This document shows, piece by piece, positions 1 through 10,029 of a stretch of DNA of 64,000 bases. The stretch's first letter is position 1, and each line of letters opens with the position of its first letter. The DNA comes from Microbacterium sp. Se63.02b (GTDB lineage: Bacteria > Actinomycetota > Actinomycetes > Actinomycetales > Microbacteriaceae). A program made the translations under genes and the position numbers. The stretch covers positions 248,001 to 312,000 of the forward strand of contig NZ_CP050453.1 in assembly GCF_014171575.1 (NCBI RefSeq), given 5' to 3'. The notes below the pieces were generated by a model. The model searched no databases. It saw only the letters and a program-made list of their open reading frames with translations, and was not told the DNA's origin.

Positions 1-1907
1 CCCCGGCGAGGTCGACCTTCGGCGGGCGTCCGCCGAGGTGCTGGTGCACCACGTCGGCCCACGCGGAACCCGACAGCTCGGTCGCGGTGGTGCCGAGCAG
101 GTAGATGTTCTGGCCCTCGTCCTGCCATCGAGGGGATGCGCCGCGAGACGTCGTCGATGATGCCGAGCACGCCGACGAGCGGGGTCGGGTGGATCGGCAC
201 GTCGCCGGTCTGGTTGTAGAACGAGACGTTGCCACCCGTCACCGGGGTGCCCAGTTCGTAGCATCCGTCAGCCAGGCCGTCGACCGTCCGGCCGAACTGC
301 CACATGACCTCGGGGTTCTCGGGAGAGCCGAAGTTGAGGCAGTCGGTGATCGCCGTCGGGGTCGCACCCGTGACGGCGACGTTGCGGTACGCCTCGGCGA
401 GGGCCAGCTGTGCTCCTGCGTACGGGTCGAGCTGGCAGTAGCGGCCGTTGGCGTCGGTGGCGATGGAGAAGCCGAGGCCGGACTCCTCGTCGACGCGGAT
501 CATGCCGGCGTCGTCGGGGAAGCTCAGGGCGGTGTTGCCGAGCACGTAATAGTCGTACTGGTTGGTGATCCAGCTCGTGTCGGCCAGGTTCGGTGAGGCG
601 ACGAGAGACAGGAACTGCTCGCGCAGCACCTCAGGGTCGGAGGAGCGGGGGAGGTTCTCGGCGGCATCCGCCTGCAGTGCATCGATCCACGTCGGGTACG
701 CGACGGGGCGGTCGTAGACGGGTCCGTCGACCGCGACCGTCGAGGGGTCGACATCGACGATCCGCTGCCCCTGCCAATCGATGATGAGTCGGCCGTCGCC
801 GGTGACCTCGCCGAGCACCGAGGTCTCGACCTCCCACTTGTCGACGACGGCCATGAACGCGTCGAGCTTCTCGGGGGCGACGATCGCCATCATGCGCTCC
901 TGCGACTCCGACATGAGGATCTCCTCGGCCGTGAGCGACGGGTCGCGCAGCAGCACGTTGTCGAGCGAGACCTTCATGCCGCTGTTGCCGTTGGCCGCGA
1001 GCTCACTCGTCGCGCACGAGATGCCGGCGGCGCCCAGATCCTGGATCGCCTCGACGAGCTCGTCGCGGTACAGCTCGAGGCAGCACTCGATGAGCACCTT
1101 CTCGGCGAACGGGTCGCCTACCTGCACGGCCGGGCGCTTGGTCGGGCCCGTGGAATCGAACGAGTCCGAGGCGAGGATGCTGGCGCCGCCGATGCCGTCG
1201 CCACCGGTGCGGGCGCCGAAGAGCACGACCTTGTTGCCGACGCCGGTCGCGTTCGCGAGCTTGATGTCTTCGTGACGGAGCACGCCGGCGGCGAGCGCGT
1301 TCACGAGGGGATTGGCCTGGTACACCGCGTCGAAGACGGTCTCGCCGCCGATGTTCGGCAGGCCGAGGCAGTTGCCGTAGAAGCTGATGCCGCTGGTCAC
1401 GCCGTGCACGACGCGGGCGGTGTCGGGGTGGTCGACCGCGCCGAAGCGGAGGGCGTCCATGACCGCGACGGGACGAGCGCCCATCGAGATGATGTCGCGG
1501 ACGATCCCTCCGACACCGGTGGCCGCGCCCTGGAAGGGCTCGATGAACGAGGGGTGGTTGTGCGATTCGGCCTTGAAGGTGACGGCCCAGCCCTCGCCGA
1601 TGTCGACGACGCCCGCGTTCTGCCCCATGCCCACCATGAGGCGTTCCTTCATCTCGTCGGAGACCTTCTGGCCGAAGCGGCGCAGGTAGTTCTTCGACGA
1701 CTTGTAGGAGCAGTGCTCCGACCACATGACGGAGTACATGGCCAGCTCGCCCGAGGTGGGGCGGCGACCCAGGATCTCCTTGATGCGCTCGTACTCGTCG
1801 GGCTTGAGTCCGAGGGCGCCGTAGGGCTGCTCCTTCTCGGGCGTCGCGATCGCGTTCTCGACGGAGTCGGGGACGTGCTGGGGGGAAGGTGCAGGGGCGG
1901 TGGTCAC
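1..1907 (-). CDS. purL: Phosphoribosylformylglycinamidine synthase subunit PurL (3' end outside window, one frameshift)
   Basis: PurL is the synthetase subunit of FGAM synthase in purine synthesis; it uses ATP and ammonia from PurQ to turn FGAR into FGAM. Translation from GTG at 1907 gives a PurL N-terminus with [15 protein letters not shown], then [20 protein letters not shown] and [11 protein letters not shown], typical of the AIR-synthase-like folds. About 635 residues are visible of the roughly 770 expected. The start is preceded by GGAG five bases upstream. Near 126-131 the frame breaks between RRIPS and [12 protein letters not shown]; two bases seem to be missing from a GGG run, which I read as a sequence error because the gene is essential for purine synthesis. 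The toxin-antitoxin pair lies just upstream on the same strand. Confidence 0.93.
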   Translation of the reverse strand, partial: MTTAPAPSPQHVPDSVENAIATPEKEQPYGALGLKPDEYERIKEILGRRPTSGELAMYSVMWSEHCSYKSSKNYLRRFGQKVSDEMKERLMVGMGQNAGVVDIGEGWAVTFKAESHNHPSFIEPFQGAATGVGGIVRDIISMGARPVAVMDALRFGAVDHPDTARVVHGVTSGISFYGNCLGLPNIGGETVFDAVYQANPLVNALAAGVLRHEDIKLANATGVGNKVVLFGARTGGDGIGGASILASDSFDSTGPTKRPAVQVGDPFAEKVLIECCLELYRDELVEAIQDLGAAGISCATSELAANGNSGMKVSLDNVLLRDPSLTAEEILMSESQERMMAIVAPEKLDAFMAVVDKWEVETSVLGEVTGDGRLIIDWQGQRIVDVDPSTVAVDGPVYDRPVAYPTWIDALQADAAENLPRSSDPEVLREQFLSLVASPNLADTSWITNQYDYYVLGNTALSFPDDAGMIRVDEESGLGFSIATDANGRYCQLDPYAGAQLALAEAYRNVAVTGATPTAITDCLNFGSPENPEVMWQFGRTVDGLADGCYELGTPVTGGNVSFYNQTGDVPIHPTPLVGVLGIIDDVSRRIPSMAGRGPEHLPARHHRDRAVGFRVGRRGAPAPRRTPAEGRPRR

Positions 1908-1941
1908 GCGCACTCCAAAGGAAGGGGCCGGCGGGGCAGCT

Positions 1942-2304
1942 TCAGTCTACCGGCGCGGTCGGTGCGCCTCTCCCGCGAGCGCTGGGTCTGGCCGCAAGGG
2001 CTGCAGCGATGTCTCTCCTCGTGTGGAGCACGCGGTGGACTCGCACGGTGTCCGGATCATCGGTGTAGATGACGAGGTATGGATGGCCTCGAAGAGGGAA
2101 GGCGCGGATGTCGGGAATCTCCGTCACCAGCTCGAAGCGGGCCGATCCCAACGCCGGATACGCAGCGAGCTGGCTCATCGCGTGCTGGAGGTCGTCGATG
2201 AACGCGATCGCGACCGGTGGCCCTGCTTCATCGAGGTAGCGGGCGACCGCTTCGTCGATGTCCTCATCGGCCCGCCTGGTGGTGACGACCCGCCCTGCGG
2301 TCAC
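1942..2304 (-). CDS. RelE/ParE-family toxin
   Basis: A 120-residue protein of the RelE/ParE toxin fold. ParE-type toxins usually poison DNA gyrase while RelE types cut mRNA; the sequence alone does not decide which. Visible family traits are the N-terminal helical hairpin ([17 protein letters not shown]), the LAAYPALGS segment and the C-terminal strand [15 protein letters not shown] followed by [12 protein letters not shown]. Its ATG overlaps the antitoxin stop by four bases (ATGA), so the two are translationally coupled. The last 15 residues are a low-complexity Arg/Ala/Pro tail. The target is inferred only from the family. Confidence 0.85.
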   Translation of the reverse strand: MTAGRVVTTRRADEDIDEAVARYLDEAGPPVAIAFIDDLQHAMSQLAAYPALGSARFELVTEIPDIRAFPLRGHPYLVIYTDDPDTVRVHRVLHTRRDIAAALAARPSARGRGAPTAPVD

Positions 2305-2543
2305 GCGTCGGCGGCGTCTGCGTGGACGCGGTCTCGGAGTCGATCGAAGTACGCCTCGTCTACGTCGGAACCTGGTCCAGATGTCATCCCGTCGATGACC
2401 AACGACCGCAGCTGCTCGCGAGCCTGCTCGTGGCGGATCAGCTCGCGCATGAACTCGCTGCTGTTGCTGTAGCCGCGTTCGGCCACCTGCGTTTCGACGA
2501 AGTCCTTCAGTGCGTCAGGAAGCGAGATGTTCATCGTGGCCAT
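2301..2543 (-). CDS. ParD-like ribbon-helix-helix antitoxin
   Basis: An 80-residue antitoxin. The N-terminus MATMNISLPDALKDFVETQV is a classic ribbon-helix-helix DNA-binding strand and helix, followed by GYSNSSEFMRELIR as the second helix; the C-terminal half (DGMTSGPGSDVDEAYFDRL) is the type of flexible segment that wraps the toxin. It should neutralise the downstream toxin and repress its own promoter. A 19-bp inverted repeat lies 18 bases upstream of the start, as expected for autoregulation. Similar to the CC2985/ParD family. Confidence 0.87.
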   Translation of the reverse strand: MATMNISLPDALKDFVETQVAERGYSNSSEFMRELIRHEQAREQLRSLVIDGMTSGPGSDVDEAYFDRLRDRVHADAADA

Positions 2544-2560
2544 GCCTCCACGCTAATGCC

Positions 2561-2579
2561 GATGGCAAAGTTTGTCATC
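2561..2579. promoter_or_regulatory. Probable ParD operator (inverted repeat)
   Basis: GATGGCAAAGTTTGTCATC is an inverted repeat with arms GATGnCAAA and TTTGnCATC about one G. It sits 18 bases before the antitoxin start, the usual place for a ribbon-helix-helix autoregulatory site. Function is inferred from position and symmetry. Confidence 0.6.
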
Positions 2580-2666
2580 GCACCAGTGAACCTCAAAGCC
2601 GGCCATACGTTTGCCCCGTGGCGGCGCAGTCACAGAGAAGGGGGAAAGGTCGCAAGGAATCCTGGA

Positions 2667-3625
2667 TCAGGAGGAAGAGTCCGCCGCGCCCGCGGCCGCA
2701 AACCGCGTCGCCAACACTCCGGCGGCCTCGCGCAGCTCCTCCGGCCCCGTGACCGTGAACGGCGCATCGAACCGGGCGATCGCCGCGAGCACACCGATCC
2801 ACGACCAGGAGCCGACCGTCACGCGGCACGAGCCGTCGGGGAGTTCTTCGAGCGTCCCGTCCTCGACCCACGGTGCGACCTCGCGGGCGGGAAGGGCGAG
2901 CAAGACTGTGCCGACGCAGGGCCAGCGATCCTCGGTGGTCGAGCCCTTCGCCCGCGCCGCCAGATACGTCGCGGCATCCGCCGCCGGCAGCGGACGCGGG
3001 GGAACGAGGGCCCGGTCGGGATGCGCGGATGCATCCGATCGAGCCGGAACGTGCGCCACTCGTCCGACTCGAGATCCCACGCGAGGAGGTACCAGCGCCC
3101 CTCGCGGGCGACGACCGCGTGCGGCTCGGTGCGCCGCGTGGGACGATCGTGATCGTCCCCGTAGTCGAAGCGCAGCACCTGCCGGTCGCGGACGGCGGCG
3201 CTCGCCGCCTCGAGGGTCGAGGGATCGACGCGGATATCCGCGGACGCGCCGGTGAAGCGGATGCCGTCGACGCGATGCCGCAGCCGCGAGGGCATCACCT
3301 GGCGCACGGTGGCGAGTGCCCGCGCCGCGCCCTCCTCGATGTCGACTCCGCTCGATGAGACGGTCTGCAACGCGACGGCGATCGCGACGGCCTGGTCGTC
3401 GTCGAACAGCAGCGGAGGCAGCTCCGACCCGGCGGCGAGGCGGTATCCGCCGTCCGGCCCCTTGGTCGCGCCGATCCGATACCCCAGCTCGCGCAGCCGA
3501 TCGATGTCGCGGCGCACGGTGCGCGGGGTGACCTCGAGCCGCTCGGCCAGGACGCGTCCCGGCCAGTCCCGCGGCGTCTGCAACAGCGACAGCAGCACGA
3601 GCATCCGTGACGAGCTTCCGGTCAT
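2667..3625 (-). CDS. YafY-type transcriptional regulator with HTH and WYL domains (frameshifted)
   Basis: A DeoR-like winged HTH (residues about 5-60: RMLVLLSLLQTPRDWPGRVL, then LEVTPRTVRRDIDRLRELGY) is followed by a WYL ligand-sensing domain with VLRFDYGDDHDRPTRRTEPH and GRWYLLAWDLESDEWRTFRL. The C-terminal WCX part (LPAREVAPWVEDGTLEELPD) is in another frame. The two frames join at the five-G run 2998-3002; one more base there restores FPPRPLPAADAATYLAARAK, so a single-base deletion is the simplest explanation. It is divergent from the VOC protein gene at 3729, a possible target. The effector is unknown. Confidence 0.85.
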
Positions 3626-3728
3626 GTTCCTCAGTGTGCCCGAGGGAGAGGACAGAAACCGACCTCTACTGTCGAGATCGTTGTCTCACGACGGCCCGAA
3701 CGGCGGACCGCAGCACAAGGAGACGATC

Positions 3729-4184
3729 ATGACCCTCACCACGACCACGCACCTCAACTTCCGCGGCACGGCTCGCGACGCCCTCGACTTCTACCGGTCG
3801 GTGTTCGGCGGCACGGTCACCGCCGCCACCTACGGGCAGTTCGGCCTGCCGGAGGGTACGCCCGGCTTCGACAAGTTGGTGTTCGGGCAGCTGGAGGCTC
3901 CGGGCGGCATGCGCCTGATGGCCTATGACATCCCGGGGCAGGACGACCCCGACCCCGCGGCGACCTCGGGGACGACCGTGCGTCAGAACGGCGCGACGGT
4001 CACCGACCGCACGTTCTTCCAGTCGCTGCGGTCGGACTCCCTCGATGAACTCCGAGGCTACTGGGACGGCCTCGCCGAGGGGGCGACGGTGATCGAGCCC
4101 CTGGCGGCTTCGGCGTGGTCTGCCGGCTTCGGGATGCTCACCGACCGCTTCGGCGTGACCTGGGTCCTCGACGTGCAGCCCTGA
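3729..4184 (+). CDS. VOC-family (PhnB/glyoxalase-like) protein
   Basis: A 151-residue vicinal oxygen chelate fold protein of the PhnB/YjdN type. It starts MTLTTTTHLNFRGTARDALD and continues FYRSVFGG, the hallmark of this group, and ends in GMLTDRFGVTWVLDV, the usual last strand of the family. Start chosen at the ATG preceded by AAGGAG. The metal ligands are not clear, and many of these proteins have no assigned reaction. The divergent WYL regulator upstream could control it. Confidence 0.85.
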   Translation: MTLTTTTHLNFRGTARDALDFYRSVFGGTVTAATYGQFGLPEGTPGFDKLVFGQLEAPGGMRLMAYDIPGQDDPDPAATSGTTVRQNGATVTDRTFFQSLRSDSLDELRGYWDGLAEGATVIEPLAASAWSAGFGMLTDRFGVTWVLDVQP

Positions 4185-4209
4185 CCCCGGGATCCGCACC
4201 TCGACGGAC

Positions 4210-4936
4210 TCAGGCGGGCGGCCACTGCGGATGCCGGGCCAGGGCCACGCGGGCCGCAAGGTCCGTGAGCACGGGGAGCCGGGGGTGTCGAAGCCGAGCA
4301 TCTCGGCGAGCCCGAGCGCGAGCAGGGCATGCCCCGCGGCGCTCGGGTGGAACGCGTCGTCGAGCAGCCCCCACGGAGTGCCCTCGTTGCCGGGACCGGT
4401 CCCCGCGGAGAACTCAGCGAACGCGGCGTGCTGGTCCACGAGCAGCACCCCTCGTGCGCGGCCACGTCCCGAATCGTCTGTGCGAACTCGCCGATCCGTG
4501 CACGATCAGGGGCATGCAGCAGATCGACGGTCGGCGGGGTCTGCAGCACGGGAATGGCGCCGACCGCCCGCACCCGCCGGACGAGTTCCGCGATCGACTC
4601 CGCGAACGCCGACACCTCGATCACGGGGTCGAGCCACTCGGTGGTGCAGTCGTTCGTGCCGATCATGAGCGTCACCACGTCGGGCCGCCAGTGCGCGACG
4701 CGGCGGTCGAAGTCGCCCAGGATCAGGTCGGCACGCCAGCCCGTGATCGCGGTGTTGATCACGGCATCCTGTACGCGTCCGGCATCGCCCCGGATCAGCT
4801 CGTGGAGGTGGTCGACGTAGTTGCGCGCGCCGCGGGTGTGGATGAGGCCGTGCGTGATCGAGTCGCCCGTGAACACCCAGGTGAGCGGCGCACCGGAGGC
4901 GAGGAGCCCCCGGAGCGCCGCACGGTCGTCCGTCAT
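4210..4936 (-). CDS. SGNH/GDSL-type esterase (two frameshifts)
   Basis: SGNH hydrolase, probably removing acyl groups from a carbohydrate. Block I is VFTGDSITHG (catalytic Ser), block III MIGTNDCT (Asn), and the Asp/His block is DDAFHPSAAGHALLA. The frame breaks twice, at the C run 4448-4451 (HEG/VLLVDQHAAFAEF) and at the G run 4273-4276; adding one base at each gives a protein of about 240 residues ending VALARHPQWPPA. No signal peptide is seen, so it probably acts inside the cell. It overlaps the secreted protein upstream by ATGA and is the last gene of the sugar operon. Confidence 0.85.
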
Positions 4937-6107
4937 CCGGTGACCTTCAGCTGCACGTCGATGAACCGCGGACGGTAGATCGAGGCGTCGTCGTACACGT
5001 CGCCCACGTTGTCGAAGGTGTTGACGTTGTATGACACGATGAGGCGGTTGCCCTGACGCAGGTTCGGGTGCTCGTGCGCGTTGTACGTGAACACATCGGG
5101 GTCTCCGTAGCTGCCCAGTGCCCCGGTCTCGGGTGTGCGGTACAACTCGACCGGGTCGGTGAACGGTCCCGTCGGCGAGCAGGAGGTGCGGGCGACGATC
5201 CGGGTGCTGAACAGCTCCGACGTGTCCTGCGTCACCAACAGGTAGCCGTCACGGAAGGGCGCGACGCTGAACTCGTTCGCGACATAAGGCACGACGGGCA
5301 CGGCGTCGGTCTCGGCGGCCGACCACCCCGTGCCGTTCCAGTACGTCCAGGCGCCCTTGAGGCCGTCTGCGCCCTGCGCCCTGGCGACGTAGGCCGACCG
5401 GACGCCACCCGGGTCGGCGATGCCGTAGATGTACGTGATGCCGCGCTCCTCGAGCGTCCAGGATCCCCAGTTGATCCCGGTCGCCGAGGGAGGTCGACGA
5501 TGCCCTCGAGCTGCAGCGTCTCGCCGTCGAGCGTCGCGAGCCGGTTCGCGGTCCAGGCGAAGTCCCACTGCCCGGTGCCGGTGCGGGCGAACTGCAGCAG
5601 CGGGACCTGCACGGTGCCGTGACGCCCGGGTGTGGGGTCGCCGATCCAGTACCACTTGCCGTCCGGCTCCGGGGGGATGATGCCGGCAGGGTTCTCGGGG
5701 GTGCCGCCGGTGATGGTGGTCAGGGTGCCGCGACGGTCCTGCACCACGACGGAGTTGTTCACGAACGGGGAGTCGGTCGGACGCGAGCCGTCGGGGTTCA
5801 CCGTGCCGAGGAAAGTGTCCGAGAAGAACCAGCCCGTCTTCCCCTTGCCGAGCGGCAGGGAGTAGGTGCTGTCGCCGCCGGTCCATTCGCCCCCGGTGTT
5901 CCCGTAGGTGGTGAACTGCGCGGTCAGGTCCTGATCCACGGTCGAGGTCGCCGTGAGCGTCTTGTCGACCAGCGAGCACTGGCCGTGACCGTGTCCGCCG
6001 CCGTGCCCTCCTCCGGCGGGAACCGCCGCGCTCGCCGGTGCGGCGAACAGTGCGCCTGCGCAGAGGGATGCGGCGGCCAGACCGGCCGCGATCATGCGTC
6101 TTCTCAT
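4933..6107 (-). CDS. Secreted propeller-like protein, DUF4185/DUF5005-like (frameshifted)
   Basis: An exported protein of about 390 residues. The start is ATG 6107 (AGGAG eight bases before), giving a signal peptide with core AAGLAAASLCAGALFAAPAS, then a Gly/His-rich linker (AGGGHGGGHGHG). The body has repeated strand motifs such as GWFFSDTFLG, KWYWIGDPTPG, GITYIYGIADPGG and NEFSVAPFRDGYLLVTQ, which resemble the five-bladed propeller proteins annotated DUF4185 or DUF5005. The frame breaks at GGG 5488-5490; one extra base joins IVDLPSATGINWGSW. It follows the glycosidase in the sugar operon, so a role in binding or processing an extracellular glycan is inferred, not shown. Confidence 0.7.
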
Positions 6108-6174
6108 GTCGATCACTCCTTCGTGTTCGTTGGGGTGTTGCGTGGTCGTGCGGTCCTTCGCCGTCTGGGGTGCG

Positions 6175-8295
6175 TCATCGGCCGGGGGTCGCGGTGATCC
6201 CGCCCGACGCGTCGATGTCGTAGGTGCGGGTGCCGACGCGAAGGCCTCGCAGCACGGCGTGCGGATCGAGTGCCGCGACGCAGCCGGCCGCGCGCACCGC
6301 GCCGTCGGCGGCGACGGAGACTCCGAAGAGCGCCTCGATCACGAGCTCGACCCAGGCGCCGGACGACGAGCACGACCAGTCGATGATGTAGGGCAGCTGC
6401 GGCGGGGCCTTCCGCGCGCCGCCGCCGATCCCCGACACGGCCTCCTCCACGAAGTGCGCCTGCCCCATCGGGCCCTGGTTCGCCGTGCGCGACAGCCCTT
6501 CGATCCAGTCGGTCAGCACGCCGGGAGCGCCGAGGGCGGCGAGCGCACGTCCGGCGTCGGCGGGCCACGCGGGGTAGGCGCCGTTCCACTGGTGGTCGGG
6601 GCGCACGCTGTAGCTGGCATCCGGATCCCACGGTGAGAGGGCGCGCATCCAGTTCTCGGTCTGCAGCTCGCGCTGGAAGAAGCCGACCATCTCGTCGCGG
6701 ATGCCCGGCGCCAGATCGTCCGCGATCGTGGTGCCGACCACGCTGAAGTCGTAGCAGTGCCGCACCGGCAGTCGTGTGCCGTCGGGCTGACCGGCGGCGA
6801 AGACCCCGGTGCCCGGAAGGTAGCGCTCGATCACGGCCGGGAGCAGCGCGTCGGCTTCGGCGCGCAGCGCGGCGGATGCCGTCTCGTCGCCCTGGAGCTC
6901 GACCAGAGCGGCGGCCGTGCGCATGCTCCACACGTTCGCGGCGTTGAGACCGGCGACCTCATGGGTGTACGAGCTCACGCATTCGAGGAGGTTGTCGATC
7001 TCGCCGTAGTCGGCGAGGGGCGAGTCTCGGCGTAAGTCCTTCCACGCCATCGCCCACTCCCGCACGGCGGCGGCGACGGTGTGATCGCCGACGATCTCGT
7101 CGAGGAAGGCGACGTCTCCGGTGAAGCGCACGTAGTCGTGCACGAGTCGCGTCATGGCGTAGTCGTTCACCGAGTACCAGCGCCCGACGGGTCCGCCGGT
7201 GAGCGAGGAGGTGCCGAAGTGCGAGTGGATGTCGAGTGAGATCCAGTGCCGCACCTGATTCCGCATCTCGGCGGGGTCGAGGAGCGCATGGCTGAGGGAG
7301 CTGAGGCTGTAGTCCCAGATGAACGTGGTCGTGCCCCAGTAGTTCGGCATCAGAGTGTCGTACGACCGCCCGAGCACGTTGCCGGCGAAGTCGCGGCGGA
7401 ACCAGATCACGCCCAGCACGGCCCACCAGTAGAGGCGTCGCAGCGGGGCGGATGCCGTCTCGAGCACCGGCAGCGCGCCCGAGAACTCGCCGTCGTCGGG
7501 GTCGAACGCGGCGCGCAGCTGGCGGTTCCAGAACTCCTCCGCCGCGCGGACCGCAGCGGGAACCTCCGCCGTGACCTGGTCGTAGGTGCGCGAGGCGTCG
7601 CGTCGGGAGATGCCGACCGCCTGCACGTACGCGGTGTGCGCTGTCCCGCCGGCCGGCACGGTGAGGGTGGTCGAGAGCTCTCCGCCGCGACCGTTGCCCC
7701 CGATGCCGGTGTCGAACGCGTCGGGCAGTTCGGCGACTCCGCTCAGGGCCGCTTCGCCTCCGACGAGTCCCTGCACACTCCAGGCCGCCTCGTCCGCCGA
7801 GGCGAACACGAGGCGCTCGCCGTCGACCGTCACGGTGTCGCGCTCCGACGGCGACTCCGCGTCGAGCCAGGCGTCCGCCGAGCGGGTGACGCGGGCCGCG
7901 GCCGACAGGCCGATCCGCACCTCCCTCTCCCGCGCACCGGTGTTCCGCACCGCGATGTCGATCGTCACGGCGGTCTTCCCCGGCACGCACACGGTCGTGG
8001 TCTCGATCTCGAGCTCTCCCACGGTCGCCCGTCGCACCACCCGGTCCGGCCGCCACTCGTGGGTGACGGGCGCTGCGTACGACGCGAACAGCCGGCCGTC
8101 GATGAAGAGCACCCCGGTCTGGGTGAGTCCTTGCGACACGGGTGGGAACTGCACGGCGCTGAGGGCCGCGAGGTCGTGGTCGACCCGCACGGTGCCGAGC
8201 ATGTTCGTCAGGCCCGACGGCGCGATCATGTCGTCGTAGTGGTGGGTGACCGCATCGGCGGACAGATCCTCGACGGTGGGGATGAGCGGATGCAT
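6175..8295 (-). CDS. Six-hairpin (alpha/alpha barrel) glycoside hydrolase-like protein
   Basis: A cytoplasmic protein of 706 residues with no signal peptide. The first 270 residues are beta-rich (VCVPGKTAVTIDIAVRNTGA); the rest is helical, with motifs such as NYWGTTTFIWDYSLSSLSHA, GRWYSVNDYAMTRLVHDYVR and PYIIDWSCSSSGAWVEL. This architecture is that of MGH1-like/GH63-like six-hairpin glycosidases, which remove sugar units from imported oligosaccharides. The catalytic acids cannot be assigned with certainty; Asp in FIWDYS and Glu in HFVEEAV are candidates. Start chosen at 8295 with AAAGG upstream. It directly follows the ABC permeases, which suggests it acts on their substrate. Confidence 0.72.
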   Translation of the reverse strand: MHPLIPTVEDLSADAVTHHYDDMIAPSGLTNMLGTVRVDHDLAALSAVQFPPVSQGLTQTGVLFIDGRLFASYAAPVTHEWRPDRVVRRATVGELEIETTTVCVPGKTAVTIDIAVRNTGAREREVRIGLSAAARVTRSADAWLDAESPSERDTVTVDGERLVFASADEAAWSVQGLVGGEAALSGVAELPDAFDTGIGGNGRGGELSTTLTVPAGGTAHTAYVQAVGISRRDASRTYDQVTAEVPAAVRAAEEFWNRQLRAAFDPDDGEFSGALPVLETASAPLRRLYWWAVLGVIWFRRDFAGNVLGRSYDTLMPNYWGTTTFIWDYSLSSLSHALLDPAEMRNQVRHWISLDIHSHFGTSSLTGGPVGRWYSVNDYAMTRLVHDYVRFTGDVAFLDEIVGDHTVAAAVREWAMAWKDLRRDSPLADYGEIDNLLECVSSYTHEVAGLNAANVWSMRTAAALVELQGDETASAALRAEADALLPAVIERYLPGTGVFAAGQPDGTRLPVRHCYDFSVVGTTIADDLAPGIRDEMVGFFQRELQTENWMRALSPWDPDASYSVRPDHQWNGAYPAWPADAGRALAALGAPGVLTDWIEGLSRTANQGPMGQAHFVEEAVSGIGGGARKAPPQLPYIIDWSCSSSGAWVELVIEALFGVSVAADGAVRAAGCVAALDPHAVLRGLRVGTRTYDIDASGGITATPGR

Positions 8296-8333
8296 GATGC
8301 CTTTCGCGGCGGAGTGGCGGCGGTGGATGCGGG

Positions 8334-9146
8334 TCAGTACTGCCCGAGTGCGAGGCCCTTGGCGAAGAACCGCTGGGTGCACAGGAACAGGATCACGGTG
8401 GGCAGCGACACGAGCACGGCCGCCGCGAGCACGACCGACATCTGCGCGCCGCCGTAGGTGCTCTGCATGCCGGACAGGGTGGTGATGATCGGGCGGATGT
8501 CGTCGGACTGGCTGAGCGTGAGGCCGAGCAGCAGGTCGTTCCACACGAACGTGGCCTGGAGGATGAAGATCGCGACCAGGGCGCTCGATGCCATCGGCAG
8601 GTACAGGCGCACGAAGATGCGCCAGGTGGTGGCGCCGTCGAGCACCGCGGCCTCGAACACGTTGTGCGCGACGCCCGTGAAGAAGTTGCGCATCACGAAC
8701 GCCGAGAACGGGATCGAGATGACGGTGTAGATGATGACCATGCCCACGCGGGTGTCGAACAGTCCGATGCGCGAGTACGCGTCGAACAGCGGCAGCAGGA
8801 CCATCTGCAGCGGGAACACCGTGCCGCCGAAGATCACCACGAACCACAGGAAACCGCGCTTGAGCCGCAGCGCCACGATCGCGAATCCGGCGGCAGCCCC
8901 CACGAGCACCGCGATGGTGGGCGACACGATCGAGTAGATGAGGGTGCTGAGGATGCTGTCGCCGAGGCCGGAGAGCTCGAACGCGTCGGCGAAGTTCTCG
9001 AACAGGTGGAAGTCGGTCGGGATCCAGGACTCCTTCGAGGTGAAGGTCATCGGGTCCTTCATCGCGTTGACGACGAGCAGGTACGCGGGCAGCAGCCACA
9101 CGATCCCGAGGATGACGAGGACGGCGGTGCGGATGATCTTCGACAT
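8334..9146 (-). CDS. ABC sugar transporter permease (MalG/MsmG type)
   Basis: Inner membrane permease of a CUT1 carbohydrate importer. It has six predicted membrane segments, beginning with TAVLVILGIVWLLPAYLLVV. The cytoplasmic EAA loop is visible as EAAVLDGATTWRIFVRLYLP, the contact site for the ATPase. The start overlaps the stop of the preceding permease gene by one base (TGATG). No ATPase gene is in the operon; actinobacterial CUT1 systems commonly share a genome-encoded MsmK-like ATPase. Confidence 0.92.
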   Translation of the reverse strand: MSKIIRTAVLVILGIVWLLPAYLLVVNAMKDPMTFTSKESWIPTDFHLFENFADAFELSGLGDSILSTLIYSIVSPTIAVLVGAAAGFAIVALRLKRGFLWFVVIFGGTVFPLQMVLLPLFDAYSRIGLFDTRVGMVIIYTVISIPFSAFVMRNFFTGVAHNVFEAAVLDGATTWRIFVRLYLPMASSALVAIFILQATFVWNDLLLGLTLSQSDDIRPIITTLSGMQSTYGGAQMSVVLAAAVLVSLPTVILFLCTQRFFAKGLALGQY

Positions 9147-10021
9147 CACATCTCCTTCTTCGGGGAGAGCTGCTGACGCAGGTACAGCACCGACGCGACC
9201 AGGGTGATGACGGTGAGGAACACCGCGATCGCCGAGCCGAGTCCGTAGTCGCTGTTCACGAACGTCTCCTTGTACATGGTCAGCGCCAGGGTCTCCGACA
9301 CCGTGCCGGGTCCGCCCTTGGTCATGCCCCAGACGATGTCGAAGGTCTTCAGGCTCGCGACGATCGAGAGTCCGACGACCACGGCGGTGAGCGGGCGGAG
9401 CATCGGCCACAGGATGCTGGTGAACAGGCGCACGCCGCCGGCGCCGTCGATACGCGCGGCCTCGAGCGGCTCCTTCGGGATGGCCTGCAGGCCGATCGTG
9501 AACAGCAGGGCGTTCACGCCGACGCCCTGCCACGACGAGGCGATGATCATGACGATCGTGTTGAGCGGGGCATCCAGCAGCCACCGCGGCGGGTCGGTGA
9601 TGCCGAAGGCCGCGAGGGCCTGGTCGAGTGCACCGCCGGAGGAGAGGATGAACGACCACACCACGCCGACGCCGATGCCGGAGAGAGCGTAGGGGATGAG
9701 GAAGGGGAGGCGCAGCCAGATGCCACCGCCGAGGTTCCAGGTCAGCAGAGCGATCGCCAGGCCGATGCCGACCGGGATGATCAGGGTGCCGATCACCCAG
9801 AGCACGGTGTTCATCGCGGAGCCCACGAAGTCGCCGTCGGTGAACATCTCGACGTAGTTGTCGAGTCCGATCCAGTCGGGGCTGCCGAGGCCGTTGTACT
9901 TCGTGAAGCTGAGGAACACCGTCCACAGCAGGGGGAGGTAGAGCAGGACCGCGACCAGGATCACGCCCGGGGCGATGAAGCCCCGGGCGGACCACTGGTA
10001 CGGCGTCTTCTGGTGCGCCAT
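9146..10021 (-). CDS. ABC sugar transporter permease (MalF/MsmF type)
   Basis: Second permease of the CUT1 importer, 291 residues. The N-terminus has a short cytoplasmic tail and a first membrane segment (GVILVAVLLYLPLLWTVFLS) followed by FTKYNGLGSPDWIGLDNYVE, the standard extracytoplasmic start of MsmF-type permeases. The EAA loop reads EAARIDGAGGVRLFTSILWP. It lies nine bases after the binding-protein gene and is coupled to the next permease. Confidence 0.92.
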   Translation of the reverse strand: MAHQKTPYQWSARGFIAPGVILVAVLLYLPLLWTVFLSFTKYNGLGSPDWIGLDNYVEMFTDGDFVGSAMNTVLWVIGTLIIPVGIGLAIALLTWNLGGGIWLRLPFLIPYALSGIGVGVVWSFILSSGGALDQALAAFGITDPPRWLLDAPLNTIVMIIASSWQGVGVNALLFTIGLQAIPKEPLEAARIDGAGGVRLFTSILWPMLRPLTAVVVGLSIVASLKTFDIVWGMTKGGPGTVSETLALTMYKETFVNSDYGLGSAIAVFLTVITLVASVLYLRQQLSPKKEM

Positions 10022-10029
10022 CCGCCCGC

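Noticed and set aside
6175..9099. Apparent fusion of sugar permease and glycosidase
   Set aside because: The extra N-terminal part is an out-of-frame reading of the permease; a proper start with RBS exists at 8295.
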